Positions 7,669-14,845 of a stretch of 64,000 nucleotides of DNA are shown in pieces. A program made the translations under genes and the position numbers. The notes under the pieces are model-generated. The model saw nothing but the letters and a program-made list of their open reading frames with translations. It was not told the origin of the DNA and did no database searches. Origin of the DNA: Rothia dentocariosa ATCC 17931. Its GTDB lineage: Bacteria > Actinomycetota > Actinomycetes > Actinomycetales > Micrococcaceae. Numbering within the stretch: position 1 is the stretch's first letter; each line of letters starts with the position of its first letter. Location of the stretch: assembly GCF_000164695.2 (NCBI RefSeq), contig NC_014643.1, forward strand, positions 2,442,026 to 2,506,025, in the 5' to 3' direction.

Positions 7669-8742
7669 CTACTGTCCCTGATTATTGTTTTGATTTTCGA
7701 GTAGTTTGCTGCGAACATCCGCAACAATACCGTTCATCAACAGGGGACCACCGGTTGAGGTCCATTTAGAACCCTCAACCGTAATAATATGTTCGTTCTG
7801 GTAGGCTTTCAAATTCGTGAAGCCAGATGTGGCCTCTGCCTTCTTCAAAACTTCTGATGCACCATTGGCGCTAGCATCACCTTGAACATTCGGGTTCTTC
7901 TGGCTTGCGCCACCCAAAGTACCGATAAACATGTAGTCTGCGTCAATATCCGAGAGGTTCTCCAAAGAGACCGGCTCTGAGTGACCCTGCCCTTCACGAT
8001 CCTGTGCCGGGGGACGCTGCAGCCCCAAATCTGAAAGCACCTGACCGGCAGGGAGTTCCTTCAAGATCAGTGCGGGGCCGTTACCTGCCCAACGCACGAT
8101 CGAGAAGGTCTTATCACCGTACAGAGGTTCTAGCTCCTTCTTGAGCTGCTCAGTAAGTTTTTCGTAGTCTTCCTCAACCTTCTTACCCTGGTCTACCAGG
8201 TTAAGAGCATCCGCTACCCTCTCAAAGTTGATGGTCCAATCACCGCCAGCGTATCCGGTATACACCACGGGAGCAATATCCTGCAGAGTCTTGTATGCCT
8301 CTGAACGTTTATCCACGCCTGTGGAATCAGCCAGAATAAGGTCGGGCGTGAGGGAGGCAACCTTATCGTAGTTAACCTCAGACACAGAACCGACAAGTGT
8401 AACGTCGTCTCCTACCTTATCTTTGAGGTAGTTAGGCACAGTCTGCTGACCGCGACCAGAAATAGCGCCTACAGGCTTAACACCAAGTGCGAGTACCGCG
8501 TCCAAAGTAGGTTCTGAGAGAACTACAACGCGCTGCGGTTTAGTAGGTACCGTAATTTCTTCCTCATCTACATTCTTAACGACGCGAGTCTCACTTTCGG
8601 GAGATTCCGAAGAGTCAGAAGTCGTAGATTCCTGGCTGCATGCTGCAAGTGTAAATGCAGTGCCCGAGGCAAGCGCCATACCTAGAAAGTTACGGCGATT
8701 TACCATGAATTGAGCTAGTGACGCTGGGTGTTCAAAAGACAT
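7669..8742 (-). CDS. fepB: Iron-siderophore binding lipoprotein FepB (Tat-exported)
   Basis: 357 aa, ATG 8742 with AGGAG seven bases upstream. The N-terminus has a twin-arginine motif ('NRRNFLGMA', residues 15-23) and a lipobox 'TLAAC' with Cys35, so it should be folded before export and lipid-anchored outside the membrane. The mature part is a class III periplasmic-binding-type protein: 'PQRVVVLSEPTLDAVLALGVKPVGA', 'LTPDLILAD', 'YTGYAGGDW', and a C-terminal 'GGPLLMNGIVADV' segment. Such proteins bind ferric siderophores and hand them to FecCD permeases, which are encoded downstream. It is the first gene of the locus behind an IdeR-like box. The catecholate preference comes from the neighbouring fes gene, not from residues seen here. 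Confidence 0.87.
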   Translation of the reverse strand: MSFEHPASLAQFMVNRRNFLGMALASGTAFTLAACSQESTTSDSSESPESETRVVKNVDEEEITVPTKPQRVVVLSEPTLDAVLALGVKPVGAISGRGQQTVPNYLKDKVGDDVTLVGSVSEVNYDKVASLTPDLILADSTGVDKRSEAYKTLQDIAPVVYTGYAGGDWTINFERVADALNLVDQGKKVEEDYEKLTEQLKKELEPLYGDKTFSIVRWAGNGPALILKELPAGQVLSDLGLQRPPAQDREGQGHSEPVSLENLSDIDADYMFIGTLGGASQKNPNVQGDASANGASEVLKKAEATSGFTNLKAYQNEHIITVEGSKWTSTGGPLLMNGIVADVRSKLLENQNNNQGQ

Positions 8743-8759
8743 ATTTCTCCTAAGACAAA

Positions 8760-8801
8760 TAAACTCTACCTAACCTTACCGTCATATATGCCCTACTTCA
8801 A
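8760..8801 (-). promoter_or_regulatory. fepB promoter overlapped by an IdeR/DtxR-like iron box
   Basis: Read on the minus strand: -35 TTGAAG (8796-8801), 17-base spacer, -10 TAAGGT (8773-8778). A 19-base site, TAAGGTTAGGTAGAGTTTA (8760-8778), starts at the -10 element and matches the DtxR/IdeR consensus TTAGGTTAGSCTAACCTWA at 13 of 19 positions, with the first half nearly perfect. Iron-loaded repressor bound here would block the promoter. The consensus is established; the site itself is inferred. Confidence 0.65.
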
Positions 8802-8983
8802 GGAAAAACTCTCATGGTTAACGTTAAGAATCGTCAATCTTTTTACCGATATGTGGTTTTTTCATTGGAAATACAGGTTTTTTATAGTCATTGCATAAAG
8901 CTATAAAGACATTATGTCATCAAAAATATTTCACGCTTTAACCGTTTACAGCGTCACAATACGCGCACAATGCACTCAAATTT

Positions 8984-9703
8984 TTAAGAACAACTGCATC
9001 CATCAGAGAGATTTATCCCGGTGTGAGGATGTGACCTCCACTTCTTTCGTACACTCTCTCCTAGAGAACGCAAAGCAGCAATCGCGGTCTGCGGATCTTC
9101 TGCCCCATACACCGAGCTGCCTGCAACGAAACAGTCCGCTCCGGCTTCCGCAGCTCGCACAATCGTTTCCTCCGTAATCCCGCCATCAACCTGAAGTCGC
9201 ACCGGGATACCGGACCCTTCAAGCGCTGATGCGGCGCGACGGATTTTAGGCAAAGTGACATCAAGAAATTTCTGCCCGCCGAAGCCTGGTTCCACTGTCA
9301 TAATCAGGAGCATATCTATTTCTGTAAGCAGATCGAGATATGGTTCTACGGCAGTTGCCGGGCGTAATGCCAACCCAGCTTTTGCCCCGGATTCTCGCAG
9401 AGTACGTGCCAGTTTAATAGGTGCGGTAGCCGCCTCCGCGTGGAAGGTTACCGATTCGCTGCCTACGTCGGCATACTGGGGAGCCCAACGATCAGGATCA
9501 TCAATCATCAAGTGCACGTCAAAAGGCACGGGCGAAACTTCGCGCAGACGCTTAACAACCGGAGGCCCCCACGTCAGATTTGGTACAAAGTGGTTATCCA
9601 TCACGTCAATATGTGCCGCATCCGCAGTCGAAATGCGTTCTAACTCGTGCTGTAAATTTGCAAAGTCGGCAGAGAGTATAGACGGATTAATAGCAACAGA
9701 CAT
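8984..9703 (-). CDS. rpe: Ribulose-phosphate 3-epimerase
   Basis: 239 aa, ATG 9703 with GAGGAGG upstream. The TIM-barrel enzyme interconverts ribulose 5-phosphate and xylulose 5-phosphate in the pentose phosphate pathway. Family signatures are clear: '[12 protein letters not shown]' at the N-terminus, '[17 protein letters not shown]' (metal His and catalytic Asp), 'FDVHLMI', '[12 protein letters not shown]', 'LQVDGGI' (second catalytic Asp) and the phosphate-binding 'FVAGSSVYG'. The C-terminal tail of about 15 residues beyond 'GESVRKK' is not conserved in the family as I know it. It follows rsmB by 81 bases in the common actinobacterial def-fmt-rsmB-rpe order and probably shares the transcript. 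Confidence 0.95.
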   Translation of the reverse strand: MSVAINPSILSADFANLQHELERISTADAAHIDVMDNHFVPNLTWGPPVVKRLREVSPVPFDVHLMIDDPDRWAPQYADVGSESVTFHAEAATAPIKLARTLRESGAKAGLALRPATAVEPYLDLLTEIDMLLIMTVEPGFGGQKFLDVTLPKIRRAASALEGSGIPVRLQVDGGITEETIVRAAEAGADCFVAGSSVYGAEDPQTAIAALRSLGESVRKKWRSHPHTGINLSDGCSCS

Positions 9704-9784
9704 GAGAAAACCTCCTCAACATGACATACGGATATTCGGATAACAATAATCGCCGCACTAAAAATACGGTTGCATTGCGCGATT

Positions 9785-11527
9785 CTAATTCTTACGGAAA
9801 AGTGCGAGGAACATAGCATCAGTACCATGAATATGCGGCCACAGCTGTGCAGTCGTTGATGCTTCATCAAGAATATCTTCCTGACGAACCGAGGAGGATT
9901 TTTTAAGGCGCACCTGTGGACGATACCCGGGAGCCTTATCGCCCGCAAGAGCGCTTCGTCCTTCATCGCTCGGCAAGGCAACGCGTTGAAGTATCGACTG
10001 TGTATCCAGCAGACGCACTTTTCCAGTCTCCAGTATCTCCGCAACAATATTTTGAGTCTCAGCAGCATGCGGTGAGCAGGTTACATAAGCGATCACACCG
10101 CCAGGTCGCGTAACTTCACACGCAGCTTCCAGAAGCTGACGCTGCAGAGGCAGCAAATCGGCAATATCACGCGGGGATTTACGCCAGCGTGCCTCCGGAC
10201 GCCTGCGAAGGGCGCCTAGCCCCGAGCAGGGAACATCAACCAGAACACGGTCAAATTTCTGTTCCGGCTCGATGCCCGCGGGTAACCGCTCAGCATTTTG
10301 TGCAAGCGTTTGGGATATCTCACGCCCGTCCCCGGTAAGAACAACGTACTCGTCGGGAGAAAGCGGACGTAAAGATTGTGAAACCAGTTTTGCACGATGC
10401 GCTGCCGACTCATTCGCCACCACCCGAGCACCACGCTGCGCGCCCAAAGCCGCCAACAGTGCAGCCTTACCGCCCGGACCGGCACACAAATCAAGCCACG
10501 CAGAGTCTTGCCCTTCAAGAGGAGCTGCAGCAAGCGCGCGAGTAACCAGCTGCGAACCTACATCCTGTGCGCGCACAGTACCCTCACGAACACTTTTCAA
10601 CCTGCCTAAATCGCCAGCAGAATATAAAGCGGAGTCCTCCACCAGTTCGCCCTCTACCGCGCCTTTCTCGAAGGCTTCCTGCAGGTCGCCTATTCCGGGA
10701 AGTGCTATAAGGTTTACCACAGGTGCCTGGTTATCGGCCTCAAGAAGCTCCTGGATTTCGGCCGGAGACCTGCCATGAGCCGCAAGCGCTTGGCGCATGG
10801 AACGCACAATCCAGGTTGGATGCGATTTTGCGAGCGCAAATTTTTCGGTGTCGTCCTTGGCATCAGCTTCCAGACGGGCGTACCACTCCTCACGGCTACG
10901 CTCACTGACGCGTCGCAGCACCGCATTCACAAAGTTCGCGGGACCACCGCCGATCTGAGCACGGGCTAATGCGACGCTTTGGTTAAGGGCTGCATGGGCA
11001 GGCACGCGCATACTCAAGAGCTGGTGAACGCCCATACGCAGTACAATCAACGTGGTTGTACCGATTTTCTCTAACGGACGATCCGCACAATGCGCTAAAA
11101 TGGCGTCGTAGGTGCCTTGGCTACGCAGGGTTCCGTAGGTGAGTTCGGTGGCAAAGCCCGCATCCCGATGGTCAAGATGATGGGCACGAATCGTGCCGGG
11201 CAACACGAGATTTGCGTAGGAGTCGTTTTGCGCTACCGCGTTGAGAACCTCAAATGCGACGAGGCGCGCGGGGTCTGCAGAGCGTGAGCGCTGTGAGGGC
11301 GCAGTCGCAGAGAACTCACGGGACGAAAGCTGCTTACGGTTGCGCTCATGCCCACTCTTATTGCGTTTGGAAGCACCACCTCCGCCGCGTTTCATGCCAT
11401 CGTGGGAGCGCTGGGCACGTTCGTTTCGGCGTTGTTCACTAGTCTTACCGTCAAATCGTTTCGATGATGTACCGCGATTTCGCGGATTCCGTGAGCCATT
11501 CTTATCGTTATAACGTCGCTCCGTCAT
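9785..11527 (-). CDS. rsmB: 16S rRNA (cytosine-5) methyltransferase RsmB (Sun)
   Basis: 580 aa. The first 80 or so residues are highly basic and low in complexity ('KRGGGGASKRNKSGHERN'), an actinobacterial extension that may bind RNA. A NusB-like helical domain follows (about 85-220), then the Rossmann methyltransferase domain: SAM motif 'DLCAGPGGKAALLAALG', the motif IV cysteine in 'VDVPCSGLGALRR' and the motif VI catalytic cysteine in 'YVTCSPHAAET'. Both cysteines needed for m5C formation are present. The known family role is methylation of C967 (E. coli numbering) of 16S rRNA. Its ATG overlaps the fmt stop (ATGA), so the two are translationally coupled. Confidence 0.93.
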   Translation of the reverse strand: MTERRYNDKNGSRNPRNRGTSSKRFDGKTSEQRRNERAQRSHDGMKRGGGGASKRNKSGHERNRKQLSSREFSATAPSQRSRSADPARLVAFEVLNAVAQNDSYANLVLPGTIRAHHLDHRDAGFATELTYGTLRSQGTYDAILAHCADRPLEKIGTTTLIVLRMGVHQLLSMRVPAHAALNQSVALARAQIGGGPANFVNAVLRRVSERSREEWYARLEADAKDDTEKFALAKSHPTWIVRSMRQALAAHGRSPAEIQELLEADNQAPVVNLIALPGIGDLQEAFEKGAVEGELVEDSALYSAGDLGRLKSVREGTVRAQDVGSQLVTRALAAAPLEGQDSAWLDLCAGPGGKAALLAALGAQRGARVVANESAAHRAKLVSQSLRPLSPDEYVVLTGDGREISQTLAQNAERLPAGIEPEQKFDRVLVDVPCSGLGALRRRPEARWRKSPRDIADLLPLQRQLLEAACEVTRPGGVIAYVTCSPHAAETQNIVAEILETGKVRLLDTQSILQRVALPSDEGRSALAGDKAPGYRPQVRLKKSSSVRQEDILDEASTTAQLWPHIHGTDAMFLALFRKN

Positions 11528-12465
11528 GAGAGCATTACCTTTCCTTCGGCGAGGTTGCTACCGAGACCGCGTGCCCAGGCGAGCGCGTCCATCATTTTTT
11601 TACCAGCAGGTTGTACACGTACCAGTTCTAAAGCGCCGTCCGCCGTACCCACATAGAGTTTTTTACCACGAAGTTCAAGCTGTCCAGGAGCCAAGGTACC
11701 GGCCTGATCGCTCAGACGCACACCGCCGATCTTAAGTCGGTTCCCCGAAAATTCACACCAGGCGCCAGGTTCCGGGGTTACTGCGCGAACTTGAGCAAGA
11801 ATTTTGTGGGCGCTTTGGGTGAAATCTATGCGCGCATCGGCGTTGGTCACCTTTGCCGCGTAACTGACGGATTTGTCCTCGCGCTGCGCGGTTCCGGGCT
11901 CACCTGCCTCAAGCCGTACAAAGGTATTCGCCAACAGCTCTCCCCCGCTTTGCGCTAGACGTGTGAGAATGCTCCCGGCAGTATCGTCTTCCGTCACCAG
12001 CGTGGATTCTTCTTCGAAGACCGCGCCAGTATCCAACCCGGCTTCTAGAAGGAAGGTATTCGAGAAAATCTCGTTTTCTCCCGCCATGAGAGCACGCTGT
12101 ACGGGTGCGGCCCCTCGCCACGCGGGCAGCTTCGAAAAGTGCAGATTAACCCAGCCGTAAGGAAGCATATCGAGCGCATGTTGCGGCAGAATTGTGCCAT
12201 ATGCGACCACGGCAGCAGCTTCGGCTCCCAGAGGGGCTATCTGCTGTTGGGTCTCCGGCAACCACCGGTTCGCTTTAACGATAGGCAGCCCGAGCTCTTC
12301 AGCGCGTTGTGCTACGGGCGAGGGGGTCAGGATGCGTTTTCGACCTACCGGCGCGTCCTCACGCGTGAGCACTCCAACCACCTGAACCCGCGGGGACTGG
12401 ACAAGCGCATCGAGAGGGTGCACAGCGATCTCGGGGGTTCCCGCGTAGAGAATTTTGAGGGTCAT
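11524..12465 (-). CDS. fmt: Methionyl-tRNA formyltransferase
   Basis: 313 aa, ATG 12465 with GGAGG five bases upstream. It transfers a formyl group from 10-formyl-THF to initiator Met-tRNA. The N-terminal hydrolase fold begins 'LKILYAGTPEIAVHPLDALV'. The catalytic region shows 'GWVNLHFSKLPAWRGAAPVQRAL' features (Asn and His conserved, with 'FSKLP' in place of the usual 'PSLLP') and 'EAGLDTGAVF' with the catalytic Asp. The C-terminal OB-like domain contains 'AKVTNADARIDF' and 'AVTPEPGAW'. Length is normal. It lies between def and rsmB, so initiator formylation and deformylation genes are adjacent. Confidence 0.95.
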   Translation of the reverse strand: MTLKILYAGTPEIAVHPLDALVQSPRVQVVGVLTREDAPVGRKRILTPSPVAQRAEELGLPIVKANRWLPETQQQIAPLGAEAAAVVAYGTILPQHALDMLPYGWVNLHFSKLPAWRGAAPVQRALMAGENEIFSNTFLLEAGLDTGAVFEEESTLVTEDDTAGSILTRLAQSGGELLANTFVRLEAGEPGTAQREDKSVSYAAKVTNADARIDFTQSAHKILAQVRAVTPEPGAWCEFSGNRLKIGGVRLSDQAGTLAPGQLELRGKKLYVGTADGALELVRVQPAGKKMMDALAWARGLGSNLAEGKVMLS

Positions 12466-12504
12466 GGGTGCCTCCTTAAACCTGGTGGAATACGGTAGGT
12501 ATGT

Positions 12505-13077
12505 CTATGCTCTGAAGCTGCCTAGGGAGGCGCCGAAGCTTCCTCCAACCCGCATTGCTCGTTCGGCAGAGGTCTGCGCTGCCACCTTGTTGTAGTCTGC
12601 AGCTCGGATGGTGCGCATAACCCGTTTACGATCTTCGCCGACAAGGCGATCGATAAAGAGTTTGCCGTGAAGATGGTCGGTTTCGTGTTGGAGCATACGC
12701 GCAAATAGTCCTTCCCCTTCAAGCACTAGGGGCTTTCCCGTCTTGTCTACGCCTCTCACCCGTGCCCAGTTCATGCGCGGAGTATCTGATTTTATACCGG
12801 GTACCGACAGGCATCCTTCCCCTCCCTCTTGAGGCTCCGTTCCGGTCTCAAGTACGGGATTGATAATATATCCTTCGCGGCCGTCAATGCCGCCAAAGGT
12901 AAAAATTTGTTTGGAGATACCAATCTGAGGCCCAGCCAGCCCGACTCCCTCAACGTCGTACATGGTGTCAAGCATATCGTCGATCAGTTTGGCAAGCTCC
13001 CGATCAAAAACGGTGATAGGCTCACATTCGCTGCGAAGAACGGGGTCGCCTACGGTACGGATACTCAGAATTGTCAT
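12505..13077 (-). CDS. def: Peptide deformylase
   Basis: 190 aa, ATG 13077 with AGGGAG upstream. The metal enzyme removes the N-formyl group from new proteins. All three motifs are visible: 'GVGLAGPQIG' (Gly where most enzymes have the second Ala), 'EGCLSVPG' with the metal Cys, and 'QHETDHLHG' with the metal His pair and catalytic Glu. The C-terminal 'MRVGGSFGASLGSFRA' tail is an actinobacterial-style extension. It is the first gene of the def-fmt-rsmB-rpe group, 39 bases upstream of fmt. Confidence 0.95.
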   Translation of the reverse strand: MTILSIRTVGDPVLRSECEPITVFDRELAKLIDDMLDTMYDVEGVGLAGPQIGISKQIFTFGGIDGREGYIINPVLETGTEPQEGGEGCLSVPGIKSDTPRMNWARVRGVDKTGKPLVLEGEGLFARMLQHETDHLHGKLFIDRLVGEDRKRVMRTIRAADYNKVAAQTSAERAMRVGGSFGASLGSFRA

Positions 13078-13224
13078 ATGTCTCCCTGATGCGCTTGTTA
13101 TGGTACGCAGATATGCTCCAAATAGGGTGAAGGGCTGTCAAATACCAGCATTCTATTGTACCGGCTGAGGTATTCGTCCAAATAGAACACTCGTGATTAT
13201 TTTGTTGTTCTTCTACCGGGTTTA

Positions 13225-14109
13225 CTAGGCTACCTGTGTGTGATCTCCCGAAGACGGTTGACCTGCCACAGGAGGCGGAACTACCGGCATGAGCGCGTCG
13301 TCCGGGAATTCGTGAACTGTACGGTTATACTCCCAGACCCTCCGCAATGCACAGAATTTATACCAGTTCTGTTCAAGAATCTTTGGATTTGCCTGATGCG
13401 GCACCACCTGTGTTTCGCCCAGCGCCACACCCATCAGGATGGGGGCATCACCGTATTTCCAGGGTTCCCAGGTTCCCGCGACGGGATCTACCAGCGATTC
13501 TTCGGCTTTGAGCCCGGCAACCAGTTGCATAACCACCTTGTCGTCAAGGGGTTTAACACGCCCTCGCCGGTCGGTGCCTTTAGTTTTATAGTCAATAATG
13601 CAGATTCGTCCGGCGATCTGGGCGACAAGGTCCAGCGTTCCGGCGTAACCTACGGACTTATTCCAGATAGTAATTTCTGCGGCGAGTGGTTGAGGGCGAA
13701 AAGCGTCCCACCATTCATCGAACCTATCCGCATAGGCTTGTTCGCCGTTGCGGATAAGCTGTTCTCGACATCCTTCGACGTTGTGTTCCGCTCCCATGGC
13801 GCGTAACGCAATATTCTCGGCGTAATTATGTACCCTGTCACCACGCTCAGCCGCAGCATCTCGGTACCGTTCGGATGCGGCCGCCGCGTCACGAATAATA
13901 GCGTACTTGAGCCCCGAGGATCCGGCAGCACGATAAGCTCTCTGGTCTTCGAGAGCAGCTTTTGCAGCCATATAGCCGTGCCACCCGCTCATATCGGTAG
14001 CGTGCTGACCGATAACGGTTGTGATGGAAGGAACTAGCAGCTCTCCGCCGCGTTTACGGGAGTACATGCGGCCGTAATCGGTTGGATTTGCTAGTTCTGG
14101 TGCTGTCAC
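13225..14109 (-). CDS. PD-(D/E)XK superfamily nuclease-like protein
   Basis: 294 aa from a GTG at 14109 (AAGG about nine bases upstream). The frame is open to 14259, but that would run through tRNA-Val and its terminator, so the longer form is rejected. Residues about 155-190 carry the nuclease core: 'SVGYAGTLDLVAQI' then 'ICIIDYKTKG', giving the Asp...Asp-x-Lys metal site. A helical region rich in Ala, Arg and Glu precedes it. This is the pattern of RecB- or Cas4-like and phage exonuclease-like proteins. No helicase partner is adjacent. It could act in DNA repair or be an old phage-derived gene; the position beside a tRNA is compatible with the latter, but no attachment site was found. Specific function unknown. 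Confidence 0.65.
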   Translation of the reverse strand: MTAPELANPTDYGRMYSRKRGGELLVPSITTVIGQHATDMSGWHGYMAAKAALEDQRAYRAAGSSGLKYAIIRDAAAASERYRDAAAERGDRVHNYAENIALRAMGAEHNVEGCREQLIRNGEQAYADRFDEWWDAFRPQPLAAEITIWNKSVGYAGTLDLVAQIAGRICIIDYKTKGTDRRGRVKPLDDKVVMQLVAGLKAEESLVDPVAGTWEPWKYGDAPILMGVALGETQVVPHQANPKILEQNWYKFCALRRVWEYNRTVHEFPDDALMPVVPPPVAGQPSSGDHTQVA

Positions 14110-14152
14110 CGAGTACCTTCTTGATCTGCGGATAGTGATTGGGGCTGTATAC

Positions 14153-14184
14153 AAAAACCCCCGTTGCGGATGTACAAACGGGGG
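14153..14184 (-). terminator. Terminator after tRNA-Val
   Basis: Stem CCCCCGTT / AACGGGGG with an 11-base loop, followed on the minus strand by TTTTTG. It lies five bases past the tRNA 3' end. Confidence 0.85.
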
Positions 14185-14189
14185 ACTCG

Positions 14190-14261
14190 TGCGTGATACT
14201 GGGTTCGAACCAGTGACCTCTTCGGTGTGAACGAAGCGCGCTACCACTGCGCCAATCACGC
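14190..14261 (-). tRNA. tRNA-Val (anticodon CAC)
   Basis: 72 bases. The cloverleaf reads acceptor GCGTGAT/ATCACGC with A73, D-stem GCGC/GCGC, anticodon stem CTTCG/CGAAG around loop TTCACAC, and T-stem ACTGG/CCAGT. CCA is not encoded. Confidence 0.95.
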
Positions 14262-14273
14262 CTACAGATAAAC

Positions 14274-14303
14274 ACTATACCGAGTGGGGAGATAGCGCGT
14301 CAA
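14274..14303 (-). promoter_or_regulatory. tRNA-Val promoter
   Basis: -35 TTGACG (14298-14303), 18-base spacer, -10 TATAGT (14274-14279). The predicted start is only about five bases before the tRNA. The -10 is followed by GTTTATCTGT, as at the tRNA-Lys promoters. Confidence 0.8.
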
Positions 14304-14365
14304 ATATGGGTTGTTGCCCTTGTTTGAGGCGTCAGAAGGGCATTTGGCGTCCCGTTAAAAGGCAA

Positions 14366-14398
14366 CAAAAATCCCCAGATCTCCGTGATCTGAGGATT
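14366..14398 (-). terminator. Terminator after the tRNA-Gln/tRNA-Glu unit
   Basis: Stem AATCCTCAGATC / GATCTGGGGATT with a 5-base loop, then TTTTTG on the minus strand. Confidence 0.85.
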
Positions 14399-14408
14399 AT
14401 TCCTAGTG

Positions 14409-14481
14409 TGACCCCAACCGGATTTGAACCGGTGTTGCCGCCGTGAGAGGGCGGAGTACTAGGCCGCTATACGATGGGGCC
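14409..14481 (-). tRNA. tRNA-Glu (anticodon CTC)
   Basis: 73 bases. Acceptor GGCCCCA/TGGGGTC with A73, anticodon stem CCGCC/GGCGG around loop CTCTCAC, T-loop TTCAAAT. CCA is not encoded. It is 20 bases downstream of tRNA-Gln and shares its transcript. Confidence 0.95.
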
Positions 14482-14501
14482 ATAGCATCGAGTGATGCTC
14501 G

Positions 14502-14573
14502 CTGGGGTACCAGGACTCGAACCTAGAATGACGGTACCAGAAACCGTTGTGTTGCCAATTACACCATACCCCA
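14502..14573 (-). tRNA. tRNA-Gln (anticodon CTG)
   Basis: 72 bases. Acceptor TGGGGTA/TACCCCA with the U1-A72 pair and G73 typical of tRNA-Gln; anticodon stem ACGGT/ACCGT around loop TTCTGGT. CCA is not encoded. Charging in this group probably uses GluRS plus GatCAB, since gltX is nearby and no glnS is seen. Confidence 0.95.
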
Positions 14574-14630
14574 CTATTTCATTATGTTGTTCCGGTAAAA
14601 CCTCAACGATTTTCGCCGCAACGAGTAATA

Positions 14631-14660
14631 ACTATACCGGTGCTTTGTTGCATCATGCAA
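14631..14660 (-). promoter_or_regulatory. Promoter of the tRNA-Gln/tRNA-Glu unit
   Basis: -35 TTGCAT (14655-14660), 18-base spacer, -10 TATAGT (14631-14636). Transcription would begin about 50 bases before tRNA-Gln. Confidence 0.7.
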
Positions 14661-14741
14661 CTTCGTACCTTGAGATGGTCGTCACAAAAGTCTGCCCAAA
14701 ATTTATACCCAGCCTCTAGAACCTCCGAATGCACGCCATTC

Positions 14742-14770
14742 GGTGAAGGCATCCAAGAGATGCCTTCACC
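14742..14770 (-). terminator. Perfect 12-bp hairpin downstream of the SLH protein gene
   Basis: GGTGAAGGCATC / GATGCCTTCACC with a 5-base loop, 76 bases past the stop of the SLH gene. It has no U-run on either side, so it may end or stabilise that mRNA. Confidence 0.5.
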
Positions 14771-14845
14771 CGACGCATACATGTTATTCAAGCGGCAATA
14801 TAAACTTACCGGCTAAGCAACGATAGTCATCTCACCTGCTATGCG

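Noticed and set aside
14110..14259. N-terminal extension of the nuclease gene through tRNA-Val
   Set aside because: The extra codons are translated from the tRNA and its terminator; GTG 14109 has a usable ribosome site and avoids this.
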